NCBI GenBank assembly: GCA_016792805.1
Contig: JAEUHX010000047.1
Location: forward strand, 124,001-188,000
Length of the DNA stretch: 64,000 nt
Direction of reading: 5' to 3'
Source: Planctomycetota bacterium
GTDB taxonomy: Bacteria > Planctomycetota > UBA1135 > JACQFD01
How positions within the stretch are numbered: the first letter of the stretch is position 1; every line of letters begins with the position of its first letter. Positions 1 to 8,475 of this stretch are shown here, piece by piece. Made by a program: the position numbers and the translations under genes. Under the pieces are notes generated by a model. That model worked only from the letters and a program-made list of their open reading frames with translations, was not told the DNA's origin and ran no database searches.

Positions 1-1673
1 TCGTATGGAACCGGCAGGAGTTCACCCACGGAACAACGCCGCACAATGTGGTGACGTACCCAGTCACGCGGAAAGTCTGGGTGATCGATCCGACAACAAC
101 CCCGCCCGGCGTTACAGAAATCCCCGTTCCCGACGGTGCGGTGCCAACATCCATCTTCTGTTATGGGCACGCCTTTACCCCCGAAGGAAAGCTCGTTCTC
201 GCGGGCTCCGATCTCGAGGCGACCCCTTTCTCCAGCTTTCTGTTCGATCCGACAGCGCCCAGCGGGACACCCGGCATTGACGGCGCGTTCATCGCCGGCC
301 CGACGACCCATCGAACTCGCTTCTACCCGACGCTTACGCTGCTCCCTTCGGGGCGTATCGCCATGTTTGGTGGGCGCGCCGTTTCCACGAACGGTGCCAA
401 GTGGCCCGAGATCGAGTTCTTCTCGGTGACGGGGACGACGCTCACGCTCAGCTCGTTTTTCGTGCCTTCGTTCGTGGATCACCTCTGGAACCATCTAACT
501 CCGCCTCAAACTTACTCATTCGATTATTACCCTCGGATGTTCTCGATCAATGATCCGGCCAACGCGGCGTCGGACATGATCTTCGTGGCGAACGACGTGA
601 TCGGAGCGCTGACGCCACCTCCGAAGCTCTCATCGTATACCTATCGCGATTCGGACCAGAAAACCCGCGTCCATGATGCGAACTGGAATCCTGTGGACCC
701 CGCACCGAGTGCCGATCGAAGGTATGGCAGTGCGGCGATTCTGTGCATGGTCAAGCCGCAGGCTCCGCAGGAACTCTCCGAAAGGGTTTTCACTATCTGC
801 GGTTCCGATCAACTTCGACTCACGACGCCGGGATATCCTGCCCTCAATACTGTTGACGAATTCACGGACCTCCAAACTGGACTCAACGCCCCGGTACTGC
901 CCACACCCGGACAGCTACCAAGCCAGAGAATCTGGCAGAATGCTACAATTCTAACCGACGAGAGCCTCTTCATTAGTGGCGGCAGCACCCATGACTCGGA
1001 GGCCGCTGCCTACCTCTACTGCCCACCTGGGATCCTGTGCAATAATCCGTTCTACTATGCAACGCCGCAGAAACAGGCAGAGCTCATCTATCCACCCAAC
1101 ACGGCCGCGAACTCCACCGGTACGGCCATTCTGAGGCCCGCCGCCACCGCAGCCCTGAATCGGCTGTATCATTCCACAACGATACTGCTCCCCGACGGAC
1201 GTGTCCTCAGTATTGGAGGCTCGGATAAGCAAGGATCGGAGTCCCCCGTGCTCCCTGGCACGGAGAGCGATCCCTGGCCCGGCAATAGCGTGGAGATCTA
1301 TTCACCTCCGTATAAGTTCTCAGGCATCGGGGGGAGGATCCTGGCCTGTCCGACATCGGCTGAGTACGGGTCCACCTTCCATGTCGATGTGCTGGTGAAC
1401 GGAACGCCGGAGAATCTCGTTAACGCGAATACTCGCGTCGTTCTGATGCGCTGCGGAACGGTGACCCACCACCACGATTCCGATGGCCGCCTCGTCGAGC
1501 TTGAGGTGCATCCGACGCAGTCCTCCTCGTTGGGGACGAATCAGTGGAGGCTTTCTGTAAGCGCTCCTTCCAGTCAGAACCTCGGCGCTTGCCCCAAGGG
1601 CTGGTACATGCTCTTCGTGCTCACTCCGGATTCACATATCCCAATCGGAAGCCGATTTATCAAAATCCGCTAG
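1..1673 (+). CDS. Galactose oxidase-like copper radical oxidase, 3' part (5' end outside window)
   Basis: The reading frame is open to the left edge, so the start and any signal peptide lie outside the window. About 556 residues are visible. The fold is a kelch-type propeller followed by a C-terminal Early-set domain. The residues expected for the galactose/glyoxal oxidase copper site are all recognisable: the thioether Cys in SIFCYGHAF, its partner Tyr in RFYPTLTLLPSGR, the axial Tyr and His in RLYHSTTILLPDGR, and the last His ligand in CGTVTHHHDSDGR. Such enzymes are extracellular and oxidise primary alcohols or aldehydes to give hydrogen peroxide. The substrate cannot be read from the sequence. 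It ends 3 bases before the SBBP gene and probably shares a transcript with it. Confidence 0.85.
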   Translation, partial: VWNRQEFTHGTTPHNVVTYPVTRKVWVIDPTTTPPGVTEIPVPDGAVPTSIFCYGHAFTPEGKLVLAGSDLEATPFSSFLFDPTAPSGTPGIDGAFIAGPTTHRTRFYPTLTLLPSGRIAMFGGRAVSTNGAKWPEIEFFSVTGTTLTLSSFFVPSFVDHLWNHLTPPQTYSFDYYPRMFSINDPANAASDMIFVANDVIGALTPPPKLSSYTYRDSDQKTRVHDANWNPVDPAPSADRRYGSAAILCMVKPQAPQELSERVFTICGSDQLRLTTPGYPALNTVDEFTDLQTGLNAPVLPTPGQLPSQRIWQNATILTDESLFISGGSTHDSEAAAYLYCPPGILCNNPFYYATPQKQAELIYPPNTAANSTGTAILRPAATAALNRLYHSTTILLPDGRVLSIGGSDKQGSESPVLPGTESDPWPGNSVEIYSPPYKFSGIGGRILACPTSAEYGSTFHVDVLVNGTPENLVNANTRVVLMRCGTVTHHHDSDGRLVELEVHPTQSSSLGTNQWRLSVSAPSSQNLGACPKGWYMLFVLTPDSHIPIGSRFIKIR

Positions 1674-1676
1674 CGA

Positions 1677-4274
1677 ATGCGAGAGATGGCCATGATTCGA
1701 TTCTCAATGATACTGGCGGCCACACTGGGGCTGCTGGGCGAGCGCAGTGCCTCCACGGCGCTCGCCCAGCAGCAGAGCGCTCCAACCTATCGCCGACGGA
1801 TAAGCGAGTTCTCCGCCTTCGAGAAAGAGGCTCCAATTCGTCCGACCAGTCATGACGACGGCTGGATCGTTCGTGTCGAGGGAGCGCAGTGCCGAGTCTC
1901 TCCCTCAGGGATCGCCCTAGCGCGCCTCGGTCGCATTGCTGCTGGCGCACCCGAAGAGTTGGAGTGCATCCAGCTACAGTTTGAGGGAGCAAGCCCCGAA
2001 GCCTGTGTGATTCCCCTCGAGCCACAGATCGGCGAGAGCCACCACCTGGCAGGATGCAGCTCGAAGAGTTGGGCTCCCGCGATCGCTCGATATGGCAAGC
2101 TCCGAATTGAGGCTGCGTATCCGCAGGTTGCCATCGAAGTGTATCTTCGTTCGGGTGCTCTTGAGTACGATGTCCTCGCAGAGAACAGTGACGCTCTGCG
2201 ACAGGTACGGATCCGTGTTCAGGGAAGCCGTGCAATCCGTCTTACGGAAGATGGTGCCCTCATCGTCGATGCTCCGCTTGGCCCCTTGGTCCAGCGGGCG
2301 CCGAAGGCCATGTGGGCCTCAACCCCCGAAGCCGAAGCCGCTTGTAATATTCAGCTCGTCGGAGCCGACGTATTCGGCTTTCAGATGTCGGAGTCGCTTG
2401 GAGCGGTGCGAATCGATCCGCAGCTTGAATTCGGCACTTATCTGGGTGGGCTCGCCCACGAGGAGTCCCACGCCATCGCAGTTGACGCCTTGGGGGCCAG
2501 CTTCGTCACAGGATTCTCCGGATTCACCGATTTTCCAACGACCCCAGGAAGCTATAAACCGTCAGTAACGATCAACGGAGCCGCATTTGTCACGAAATTG
2601 ACGCCTGATGGCTCTCAGCTCGCCTTCTCGACCTACCTAGGCTATGGCGACATGCGAGCGATCTGTGTGGCACCCAACGGATTTGTGGTCGCGGGAGGCC
2701 GCGGCCTTTACACTGGAGTCTCAGCCGAGAGTTTCCCGACGACTCCGAACGCCATCTACCCAACAGTCTTCCTGAATGGGAACGTTCCAGCGTTCTGTGC
2801 GCTTAACTCCTCCGGCAGCGCACTTGCTTACGGCACCTATCTCGGAGGGATTCTCACATACGTCGAAGAAATCTGGGTCGACTCCTCGAACGTCCTCGCC
2901 GCAGGCGGCACTACCGGACCAGCGCCATCGCACCCATTCCCACTTACTCCTGGACCTCTAGGAATTCTCAAGGGAGGGACGGACGTATTTGCCTTTCGTT
3001 TCTCATTACTATCATTGCAGATTCAGAGTTCATCAGTCGTTGGCGGAACAAGCAACGACTCCGGATACGGCTTCGCCCTGCGCCCGGACGGTGCCTTCGG
3101 AGTCGTCGGGCGTACCATATCAACGGACTACCCAATTTCTCCGGGGGCTCCTCAATCCATAAATAATAGCACTCTGAAGACCAAGCTTATTGTGGGAGTA
3201 ATTAATTCTACAGCGACGGCGTTGGAATGGAGCAGCTACTGGGGAGGCACACAGCCGGGTAACTCATTTGCATCGGACGCTCTCGCCTGCGGCTTTGACG
3301 CATCCGGCGCCCTCACGTTCGCAGGCACTACAAACACCAAAGATTTCCCCACGACTTCGGGCGCTTGGAAGCCGATCCCTCCGGGCAGTCCCGTGGTGGC
3401 TTCCGAAACCTTCGTCAGCCGATTCGCTCCGAACGGAACCTCGGTGCAGTTCTCCACCGTGCTCGTGAATGGTGATGTGAACTATTTTCGCCATGCCATC
3501 GTCGCACCCGACGGCACAACCATCGGTACGGGATTTACCAACCGCCCCGACTACCCCGTAACACCTGGCGCATTCAAGACAACTCAATCCGGGGGTGCTG
3601 TCGACCCGGTTGTGGCACAAATCAGCGCCGACGGAAGCGCTGTCCTCTACGGAACATACCTTGGCGGTGGATTCGAAACGGCTGAAGAGGCTCTGGCCAT
3701 AGCGCGGGACACGCAAGGATCACTTTATGTAACCGGCTACACAAATTCTCCCAACTTCCCCGTGACGCCATCGTCATTCGATCCAACCTACAATGCTGGG
3801 TTCAACATGCTCGATGCGTGGATCGTCAAGCTTACACCCCCTGTCAATAATCTTCCCGGCCTCGCAGCCTACGGCGCCGGCACCCCCGGGTGCGACGGCC
3901 CCCATCTCCTCGCCGCCCATTCCACCCCAAAGCTCAACAATCCATACTTCGCGCTCACCTGCACCGGTGCGCCGCGCGGCGCCAACGGAATCCTGATCTA
4001 CTCCTCGGCGCCAGAGCCCGTCGGCGTCGATTCCCTCGGCATTGGCGCCCTCTCCCACATCCAGTTCCTCGGCGCCTCGCTGGGATGGCTCGATCTCAGC
4101 GCGCCTCCGCAGGGCACCTCCACGACCAAGCTCCCGATTCCCAACTCTCCCCATTTTCTTGGCCTCAAGGTCTACGCCCAAGCCTTCTGGCTCTGGCCCG
4201 CGTCGCAGCCTTGCCCACAGCTCCCATTCGGCCTCAGCTCCTCCAACGGACTCGAGATTGTGATTCAGAATTGA
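1677..4274 (+). CDS. Secreted SBBP beta-propeller repeat protein with C-terminal GAGTPGC domain
   Basis: The 865-residue product begins with a signal peptide ending near ALAQQ. In-frame ATGs at 1677, 1686 and 1692 are all possible starts. Residues about 60-240 resemble the N-terminal beta domain usual in SBBP proteins. Residues about 250-720 carry repeated FGTYLGG / DFPTTPGS-type blocks typical of SBBP propeller repeats. The last ~140 residues start at AAYGAGTPGCDG and look like an independent beta domain also found at the end of the 61915-64000 protein. No enzyme motif is visible. Extracellular structural or binding function is inference. It follows the oxidase gene by 3 bases. Confidence 0.8.
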   Translation: MREMAMIRFSMILAATLGLLGERSASTALAQQQSAPTYRRRISEFSAFEKEAPIRPTSHDDGWIVRVEGAQCRVSPSGIALARLGRIAAGAPEELECIQLQFEGASPEACVIPLEPQIGESHHLAGCSSKSWAPAIARYGKLRIEAAYPQVAIEVYLRSGALEYDVLAENSDALRQVRIRVQGSRAIRLTEDGALIVDAPLGPLVQRAPKAMWASTPEAEAACNIQLVGADVFGFQMSESLGAVRIDPQLEFGTYLGGLAHEESHAIAVDALGASFVTGFSGFTDFPTTPGSYKPSVTINGAAFVTKLTPDGSQLAFSTYLGYGDMRAICVAPNGFVVAGGRGLYTGVSAESFPTTPNAIYPTVFLNGNVPAFCALNSSGSALAYGTYLGGILTYVEEIWVDSSNVLAAGGTTGPAPSHPFPLTPGPLGILKGGTDVFAFRFSLLSLQIQSSSVVGGTSNDSGYGFALRPDGAFGVVGRTISTDYPISPGAPQSINNSTLKTKLIVGVINSTATALEWSSYWGGTQPGNSFASDALACGFDASGALTFAGTTNTKDFPTTSGAWKPIPPGSPVVASETFVSRFAPNGTSVQFSTVLVNGDVNYFRHAIVAPDGTTIGTGFTNRPDYPVTPGAFKTTQSGGAVDPVVAQISADGSAVLYGTYLGGGFETAEEALAIARDTQGSLYVTGYTNSPNFPVTPSSFDPTYNAGFNMLDAWIVKLTPPVNNLPGLAAYGAGTPGCDGPHLLAAHSTPKLNNPYFALTCTGAPRGANGILIYSSAPEPVGVDSLGIGALSHIQFLGASLGWLDLSAPPQGTSTTKLPIPNSPHFLGLKVYAQAFWLWPASQPCPQLPFGLSSSNGLEIVIQN

Positions 4275-4356
4275 GGGGTCCGTGGCTCGGGAAGACCGCG
4301 AGGTGTAGAGTCCTCGGCGTGCAGCGCGCCCCCACGAAGCGTCGCCGCTCTCGAGC

Positions 4357-5253
4357 ATGCCGAAGCCACAAAACCAGAGCCCACTCATAGTTCAAAGGCA
4401 TATTCATTGGACGGGACGCAGGCCGCTCGAACTGGTGGCTCCCGCTGTCATGGCGATCGTCAACACGACGCCCGACTCCTTCTCGGATGGAGGGGATTTC
4501 GCCGACGCTGCATCGGCGGTGCGAGCCGCGAGCGACGCGCTCGATGCCGGAGCGCAAATTGTGGACATCGGCGGCGAGAGCACGCGCCCGGGTGCGCGCC
4601 CCGTCGAGGCGTCCGAGGAGCTGGCGCGCGTCCTTCCAGTGATCCGCGCCGTGCGCGAAGCGCGTCCTCACGCCATCCTCTCGATTGACACGCTGAAGTC
4701 GGCCGTCGCGCGTGCCGCCGTCGACGCGGGCGCCGCGATGGTCAATGACGTCTCGGGACTCGACGGCGACGCCGCCATGGCCGAGACCGTCGCCGAGCTC
4801 AACGTGCCGATTGTGATCGGCCACCGGCGCGGCGACGCGGCGACCATGCAATCGCTTGCCAGCTACCGCGACGTCGCCTGCGAGGTGCGCGACGAGCTGG
4901 CGGCGCGCTGCGAGCGCGCGCTGGCCGCCGGCATCCCGCGGGATCGGATCCTCATCGATCCCGGCCTCGGGTTCGCCAAGCGCGCCGACCACAATTGGGA
5001 ACTCTTGGCGCGCCTGCCGGAGCTCATCGCCCTCGGCTATCCCATCGTCATCGGCGCGTCGCGCAAGTCGTTCCTGGGCGAGCTCCTCGGGGGCCGGCCG
5101 CCCAAGGAGCGCGACGACGCATCGCTCGCCTGCGCCGTGCTCGCAGCGACAGCCGGCGCCTCCATCCTCCGCGTCCACCGCGCGGCTCCCGCGGTCGACG
5201 CCCTCGCCGTGGTGGAACGCCTGCGTCGCACGCCACAGAATCCGCACCCATGA
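4357..5253 (+). CDS. folP: Dihydropteroate synthase
   Basis: Makes 7,8-dihydropteroate from p-aminobenzoate and hydroxymethyl-dihydropterin pyrophosphate in cytosolic folate synthesis. The 298-residue TIM barrel shows the family signatures in order: NTTPDSFSDGG, DIGGESTRPGA, a NDVSGLDG loop, RILIDPGLGFAK and IGASRKSFLG, the last carrying the sulfonamide-region Ser-Arg-Lys. ATG 4357 is the first in-frame ATG and gives a ~27-residue lead-in before the core, which is normal. The stop overlaps the glmM start (ATGA). The folP-glmM pairing is known from other bacteria. Confidence 0.97.
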   Translation: MPKPQNQSPLIVQRHIHWTGRRPLELVAPAVMAIVNTTPDSFSDGGDFADAASAVRAASDALDAGAQIVDIGGESTRPGARPVEASEELARVLPVIRAVREARPHAILSIDTLKSAVARAAVDAGAAMVNDVSGLDGDAAMAETVAELNVPIVIGHRRGDAATMQSLASYRDVACEVRDELAARCERALAAGIPRDRILIDPGLGFAKRADHNWELLARLPELIALGYPIVIGASRKSFLGELLGGRPPKERDDASLACAVLAATAGASILRVHRAAPAVDALAVVERLRRTPQNPHP

Positions 5254-6623
5254 CCGGAACGCTGTTCGGCACCGATGGCATTCGCGCGGTGGCCGGCGAA
5301 GAACCCCTCACTCCCGGAACCGTCGCGCGCCTCGCCTTCTCCTTCGGCGAGCTGCTGCGCGCCAAGCACACGAGCTCCGGCGCCGACAGGCGCCCTTTCG
5401 CCTTGGTCGGCCATGACGGGCGTGCTTCGGCCGATTTCCTGGTCGCGGCCGTCGAAGCAGGGCTCGCAGCCGCGGGTGTTGATTTTCAAGAAACGGGATT
5501 AGTGACAACGCCCGGTCTCTCGACGCTCGTCCGCGAGATGGAAGCGGCGGGCGGCGCCATGCTCTCGGCTTCTCACAATCCGGCCCACGACAACGGCATC
5601 AAGCTCTTCGGGCGCGGCGGCGAGAAGCTCGGCGATGCGGACGAGGCGGAGATCGAGCGTCGGGTGGCTGCAACGCCACAAAAGTCCGGCCACGGGCACC
5701 GCGAATTCGGACAGCACCGCCTCGGCTCGCTCATTCGCCCGGAAATCTACCTCGGCGGGCTCATCGAGCGCGCGGGAATCGCCGAAGGCGCACTGCGCGG
5801 AAGAAAAGTTGCTTTCGACGGCGCCCACGGCGGCGGCTCCGAGCTGGGCCCAGAATTATTGAGGTCGCTCGGCGCCGAAGTGGTCGAGATCGGGACGGCG
5901 CCGAATGGCAAAAATATCAATGATGGCGTCGGCGCGCTTCACCCGGAGACGCTGGCGAAAGCCGTGCTGGAGCATGGCTGCTGCTTCGGCGTCGCGCTCG
6001 ACGGCGACGGCGACCGCTCCATGTGTGTCGACGAGCAGGGGCACATCCTCGACGGCGACGGCGTGATCGCCGCCTGCGCGCCCGATCTGAAGCATCGTGG
6101 ACGACTTCCCGGACAGACCGTGGTCGTGAGCGTGATGAGTAATCTCGGCCTCGCCGCGCGGCTCCGGGAGCAGGGAATCGCAACCGATGTGGTTCCCGTC
6201 GGCGACCGCCACCTCGTCGCGCGGCTCAAGGAGAAAGGCTATGCGCTTGGCGCGGAGCCTTCGGGACATGTGATCTTTGGAAGTGAGAATCACTATATCG
6301 GCGACGGCCTCTTCACGGCGCTTCGGATTCTTGAGCTTCTCCAGAGAACCGGAAAGCCCTTCTCGGAGCTCGCCGCCTTCCCCCGCTTCGAGCAGGTCCT
6401 CCTGAACGTGCGCGTCGTCCGACGCGATCCGCTGGAGACCGTTGCACCGATCGAGGAAGCGCGACGCAGCGCTGCCCAGGCGCTGGGTGACCGGGGCCGC
6501 ATCGTGTTGCGCTACTCGGGGACCGAGCCGCTCTGCCGCGTCATGGTGGAAGCAGCCGACAAACCGACGGCGCAGCGACATGCCGATGCGATCGCCGACG
6601 CCGTCCGCCGCACGCTCGCGTAG
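5250..6623 (+). CDS. glmM: Phosphoglucosamine mutase
   Basis: Interconverts glucosamine-6-phosphate and glucosamine-1-phosphate for UDP-GlcNAc and hence peptidoglycan and lipopolysaccharide. The 457-residue product has FGTDGIR at the N-terminus, the phosphoserine loop SASHNP (Ser108), the Mg-binding DGDGDR loop, the sugar loop EPSGHVIF and the C-terminal phosphate loop RYSGTEPLCR. The frame stays open for 255 bases upstream inside folP, but the FGTDGIR position and the ATGA overlap with the folP stop fix the start at 5250. Length is close to the usual ~445. Confidence 0.97.
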   Translation: MTGTLFGTDGIRAVAGEEPLTPGTVARLAFSFGELLRAKHTSSGADRRPFALVGHDGRASADFLVAAVEAGLAAAGVDFQETGLVTTPGLSTLVREMEAAGGAMLSASHNPAHDNGIKLFGRGGEKLGDADEAEIERRVAATPQKSGHGHREFGQHRLGSLIRPEIYLGGLIERAGIAEGALRGRKVAFDGAHGGGSELGPELLRSLGAEVVEIGTAPNGKNINDGVGALHPETLAKAVLEHGCCFGVALDGDGDRSMCVDEQGHILDGDGVIAACAPDLKHRGRLPGQTVVVSVMSNLGLAARLREQGIATDVVPVGDRHLVARLKEKGYALGAEPSGHVIFGSENHYIGDGLFTALRILELLQRTGKPFSELAAFPRFEQVLLNVRVVRRDPLETVAPIEEARRSAAQALGDRGRIVLRYSGTEPLCRVMVEAADKPTAQRHADAIADAVRRTLA

Positions 6624-6720
6624 ATCCGCCGACAGTTCACGCCGTTTCGAGAGGCGGAGTGCCTCAGCGCCATGACATCGGTGGACAACGGGCGATTCGT
6701 CTGCCGGGCCAAGTAGCTGT

Positions 6721-6739
6721 GGGCGCGTGTCGCGCGCCC
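6721..6739. terminator. GC-rich hairpin between convergent genes
   Basis: GGGCGCG (6721-6727) and CGCGCCC (6733-6739) form a 7-bp stem with a 5-base loop. It lies in the 126-base gap between the stops of glmM (+) and the thioredoxin-like gene (-). There is no T-tract on either side, so terminator function is only suggested by position. Confidence 0.35.
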
Positions 6740-6749
6740 CTGAGCGACG

Positions 6750-7694
6750 TCAAAGGAGCCGCTCGATCTGCCGCTCCAGCTCGGCCTGGGGGATGCGCGT
6801 GGGGGAGTACATCTGTACGATTCCCTTTCGGTCGACGAGCACGAACGTCGGAGTCGCAGAGGCGCCGTAGCGCACCATCGTTTCCGTGTCGATGGGCACC
6901 GGCACACCGCCCATTCCAGGGAACTGCTCCGCCCACGTCCTCTCGATCTGTTGTTTCTCGTCAGCGGGAGGCACGGGCGGCTGAGCCGCGCCGCCGTAAT
7001 TCCGCGTCGGCGCGATGAGCACGAGCCCCCGCGATGCATACTTTTCGTAGACCGCGCCGAGCACGCGCGACTGCGCGCGGCAGTCGCCGCACCCGGCGTC
7101 CCAGAAGTACAACAAAACAACTGAGCCCTTCAGCGCGTCCCACATCGGAGCCTGGGCGTGCACAAATTCGGCGTTCCCGATCTGCGGCGCCGCGTGCCCC
7201 ACGAGCGACAGAAGATTGAAATTCTTCCAAATACGTGAACGGAGCGCTGTGTCGCGGGCTGCCGATGCCTCTTGGCCGAGGTACTCCAGCGCGGCGAACT
7301 CGCCCTTCTGTGCCGCGAGAATCTTTGACTCCACCTCGATCGCCGCCCCGAAGGGCACGATCGAGCCCTCACGTTCGGTCGGAATCTCCTGGAAGAGCTC
7401 CCCTACATAGCGCTCCGCTAGCTCCGGCCGCCCCAGCATCCACGCGCCGCGCGCAAGCCAACCGACGGCATCGAGATACCTGGCGTCGCGTCCGACAGTC
7501 GCGCCGTAGTCCTCCACGGCAGCGATCGCGCTCGAGAGATCACCCGCCGAGAGCTTGACGCGAACGGTGCGGGAGGGATCGGGAGCGGGGGCCGGCGGCG
7601 CGGCGGCGCACCCTACGGCCCCGAACGCGAGGAGAGCCGGGAGCCAGCGAGCCGAGCGAGTTGTGGACCTCGAAGGAACGGCCGCGATGATCAT
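6750..7694 (-). CDS. Thioredoxin-fold (TlpA/redoxin-like) lipoprotein
   Basis: I chose the ATG at 7694 (314 residues) because it places a signal sequence directly before a lipobox-like AVGC, with Cys29 as the predicted lipidated residue; an earlier in-frame start at 7739 would bury it. After an Ala/Pro linker and a helical region comes a thioredoxin-like domain with the redox pair CGDC at about residues 202-205 in DAGCGDCRAQ, and a cis-Pro loop in SATPTFVLVD. It is probably an envelope-anchored thiol-disulfide oxidoreductase. Partner unknown. It is divergent from tsaB across 53 bases that must hold both promoters. Confidence 0.82.
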   Translation of the reverse strand: MIIAAVPSRSTTRSARWLPALLAFGAVGCAAAPPAPAPDPSRTVRVKLSAGDLSSAIAAVEDYGATVGRDARYLDAVGWLARGAWMLGRPELAERYVGELFQEIPTEREGSIVPFGAAIEVESKILAAQKGEFAALEYLGQEASAARDTALRSRIWKNFNLLSLVGHAAPQIGNAEFVHAQAPMWDALKGSVVLLYFWDAGCGDCRAQSRVLGAVYEKYASRGLVLIAPTRNYGGAAQPPVPPADEKQQIERTWAEQFPGMGGVPVPIDTETMVRYGASATPTFVLVDRKGIVQMYSPTRIPQAELERQIERLL

Positions 7695-7747
7695 GGCCCC
7701 ACCTTCGGCGGCGAGAGCGCGCGCTGCAAGCAAACCCACAGAAAACC

Positions 7748-8410
7748 GTGACTCGCTGGACTCTCGCCCTCAGCACCGGCGGCGCCCCCTGCTCGGTCGC
7801 CCTTGCCGCCGACGGCGACGAGCCGCGGGAGATCGTGCTCGAGGGCTCTCGCCCCGACCTCGCCCGCCTGCTGCTTCCCGCCATCGACCAGCTCGTTCGC
7901 GACGTCGACGCGCCACGCAGCTCGATTCAACAAATGGTAGTCGCCGTCGGACCGGGCTCCTATACGGGGCTTCGCGTCGCCGTCGCCACCGCACGCACCC
8001 TGGCCGCTTTCTCGGGTGCGACGCTCACCGCCTACTCCTCATCCCACGCGATGGCGGCTGCAGCGCGCACGTCGGTGGCGACCGCCGTAGTGCTCGATGC
8101 GTTACGCGGAGATTTCGCCGTCGCCCATTACGGGCCGAGCGCGACGGCTCCTCGCGAGTGGAAGCCGCCACGCCTCGTCCCAAGCTCACAACTCCGAGAC
8201 GAACTCTCGCGCGCTCAGGCTGTCATCACCGATGCGCCGGGCGCCATCGCCCAATACCTCGCCGCCAGCACGCGATGCCTCGCGCCCACCGCGAGCGCCG
8301 CCGCGCTGATCGCACTCCTTCGCTCCGGCGTACCCGCATTGCCTTCGACCGACCCGATCTACCTGCGCGCCAGTGCCGCCGAGGAGAATGCGGCCCGGCC
8401 CGTGCCGTAA
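7748..8410 (+). CDS. tsaB: tRNA threonylcarbamoyladenosine biosynthesis protein TsaB
   Basis: TsaB is the non-catalytic ASKHA-fold partner of TsaD in t6A37 modification of ANN-decoding tRNAs. The 220-residue product has LALSTGGAPCSVAL at the N-terminus and the hallmark VAVGPGSYTGLRVAVATART around residues 65-85, followed by a divergent C-terminal half. TsaD, TsaE and TsaC are not in the window. It lies 65 bases upstream of alr on the same strand. Confidence 0.92.
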   Translation: MTRWTLALSTGGAPCSVALAADGDEPREIVLEGSRPDLARLLLPAIDQLVRDVDAPRSSIQQMVVAVGPGSYTGLRVAVATARTLAAFSGATLTAYSSSHAMAAAARTSVATAVVLDALRGDFAVAHYGPSATAPREWKPPRLVPSSQLRDELSRAQAVITDAPGAIAQYLAASTRCLAPTASAAALIALLRSGVPALPSTDPIYLRASAAEENAARPVP

Positions 8411-8475
8411 GCGCGGCGCGCTCCCTCGCGCGCAAGCGTGCCGGTGAACTCTCGAATTGCAATTTTTTGGCCGCT

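Noticed and set aside
4995..5249. In-frame upstream extension of glmM inside folP
   Set aside because: The FGTDGIR motif begins at ATG 5250 and the extension reads as Arg-rich noise in the second frame of folP.
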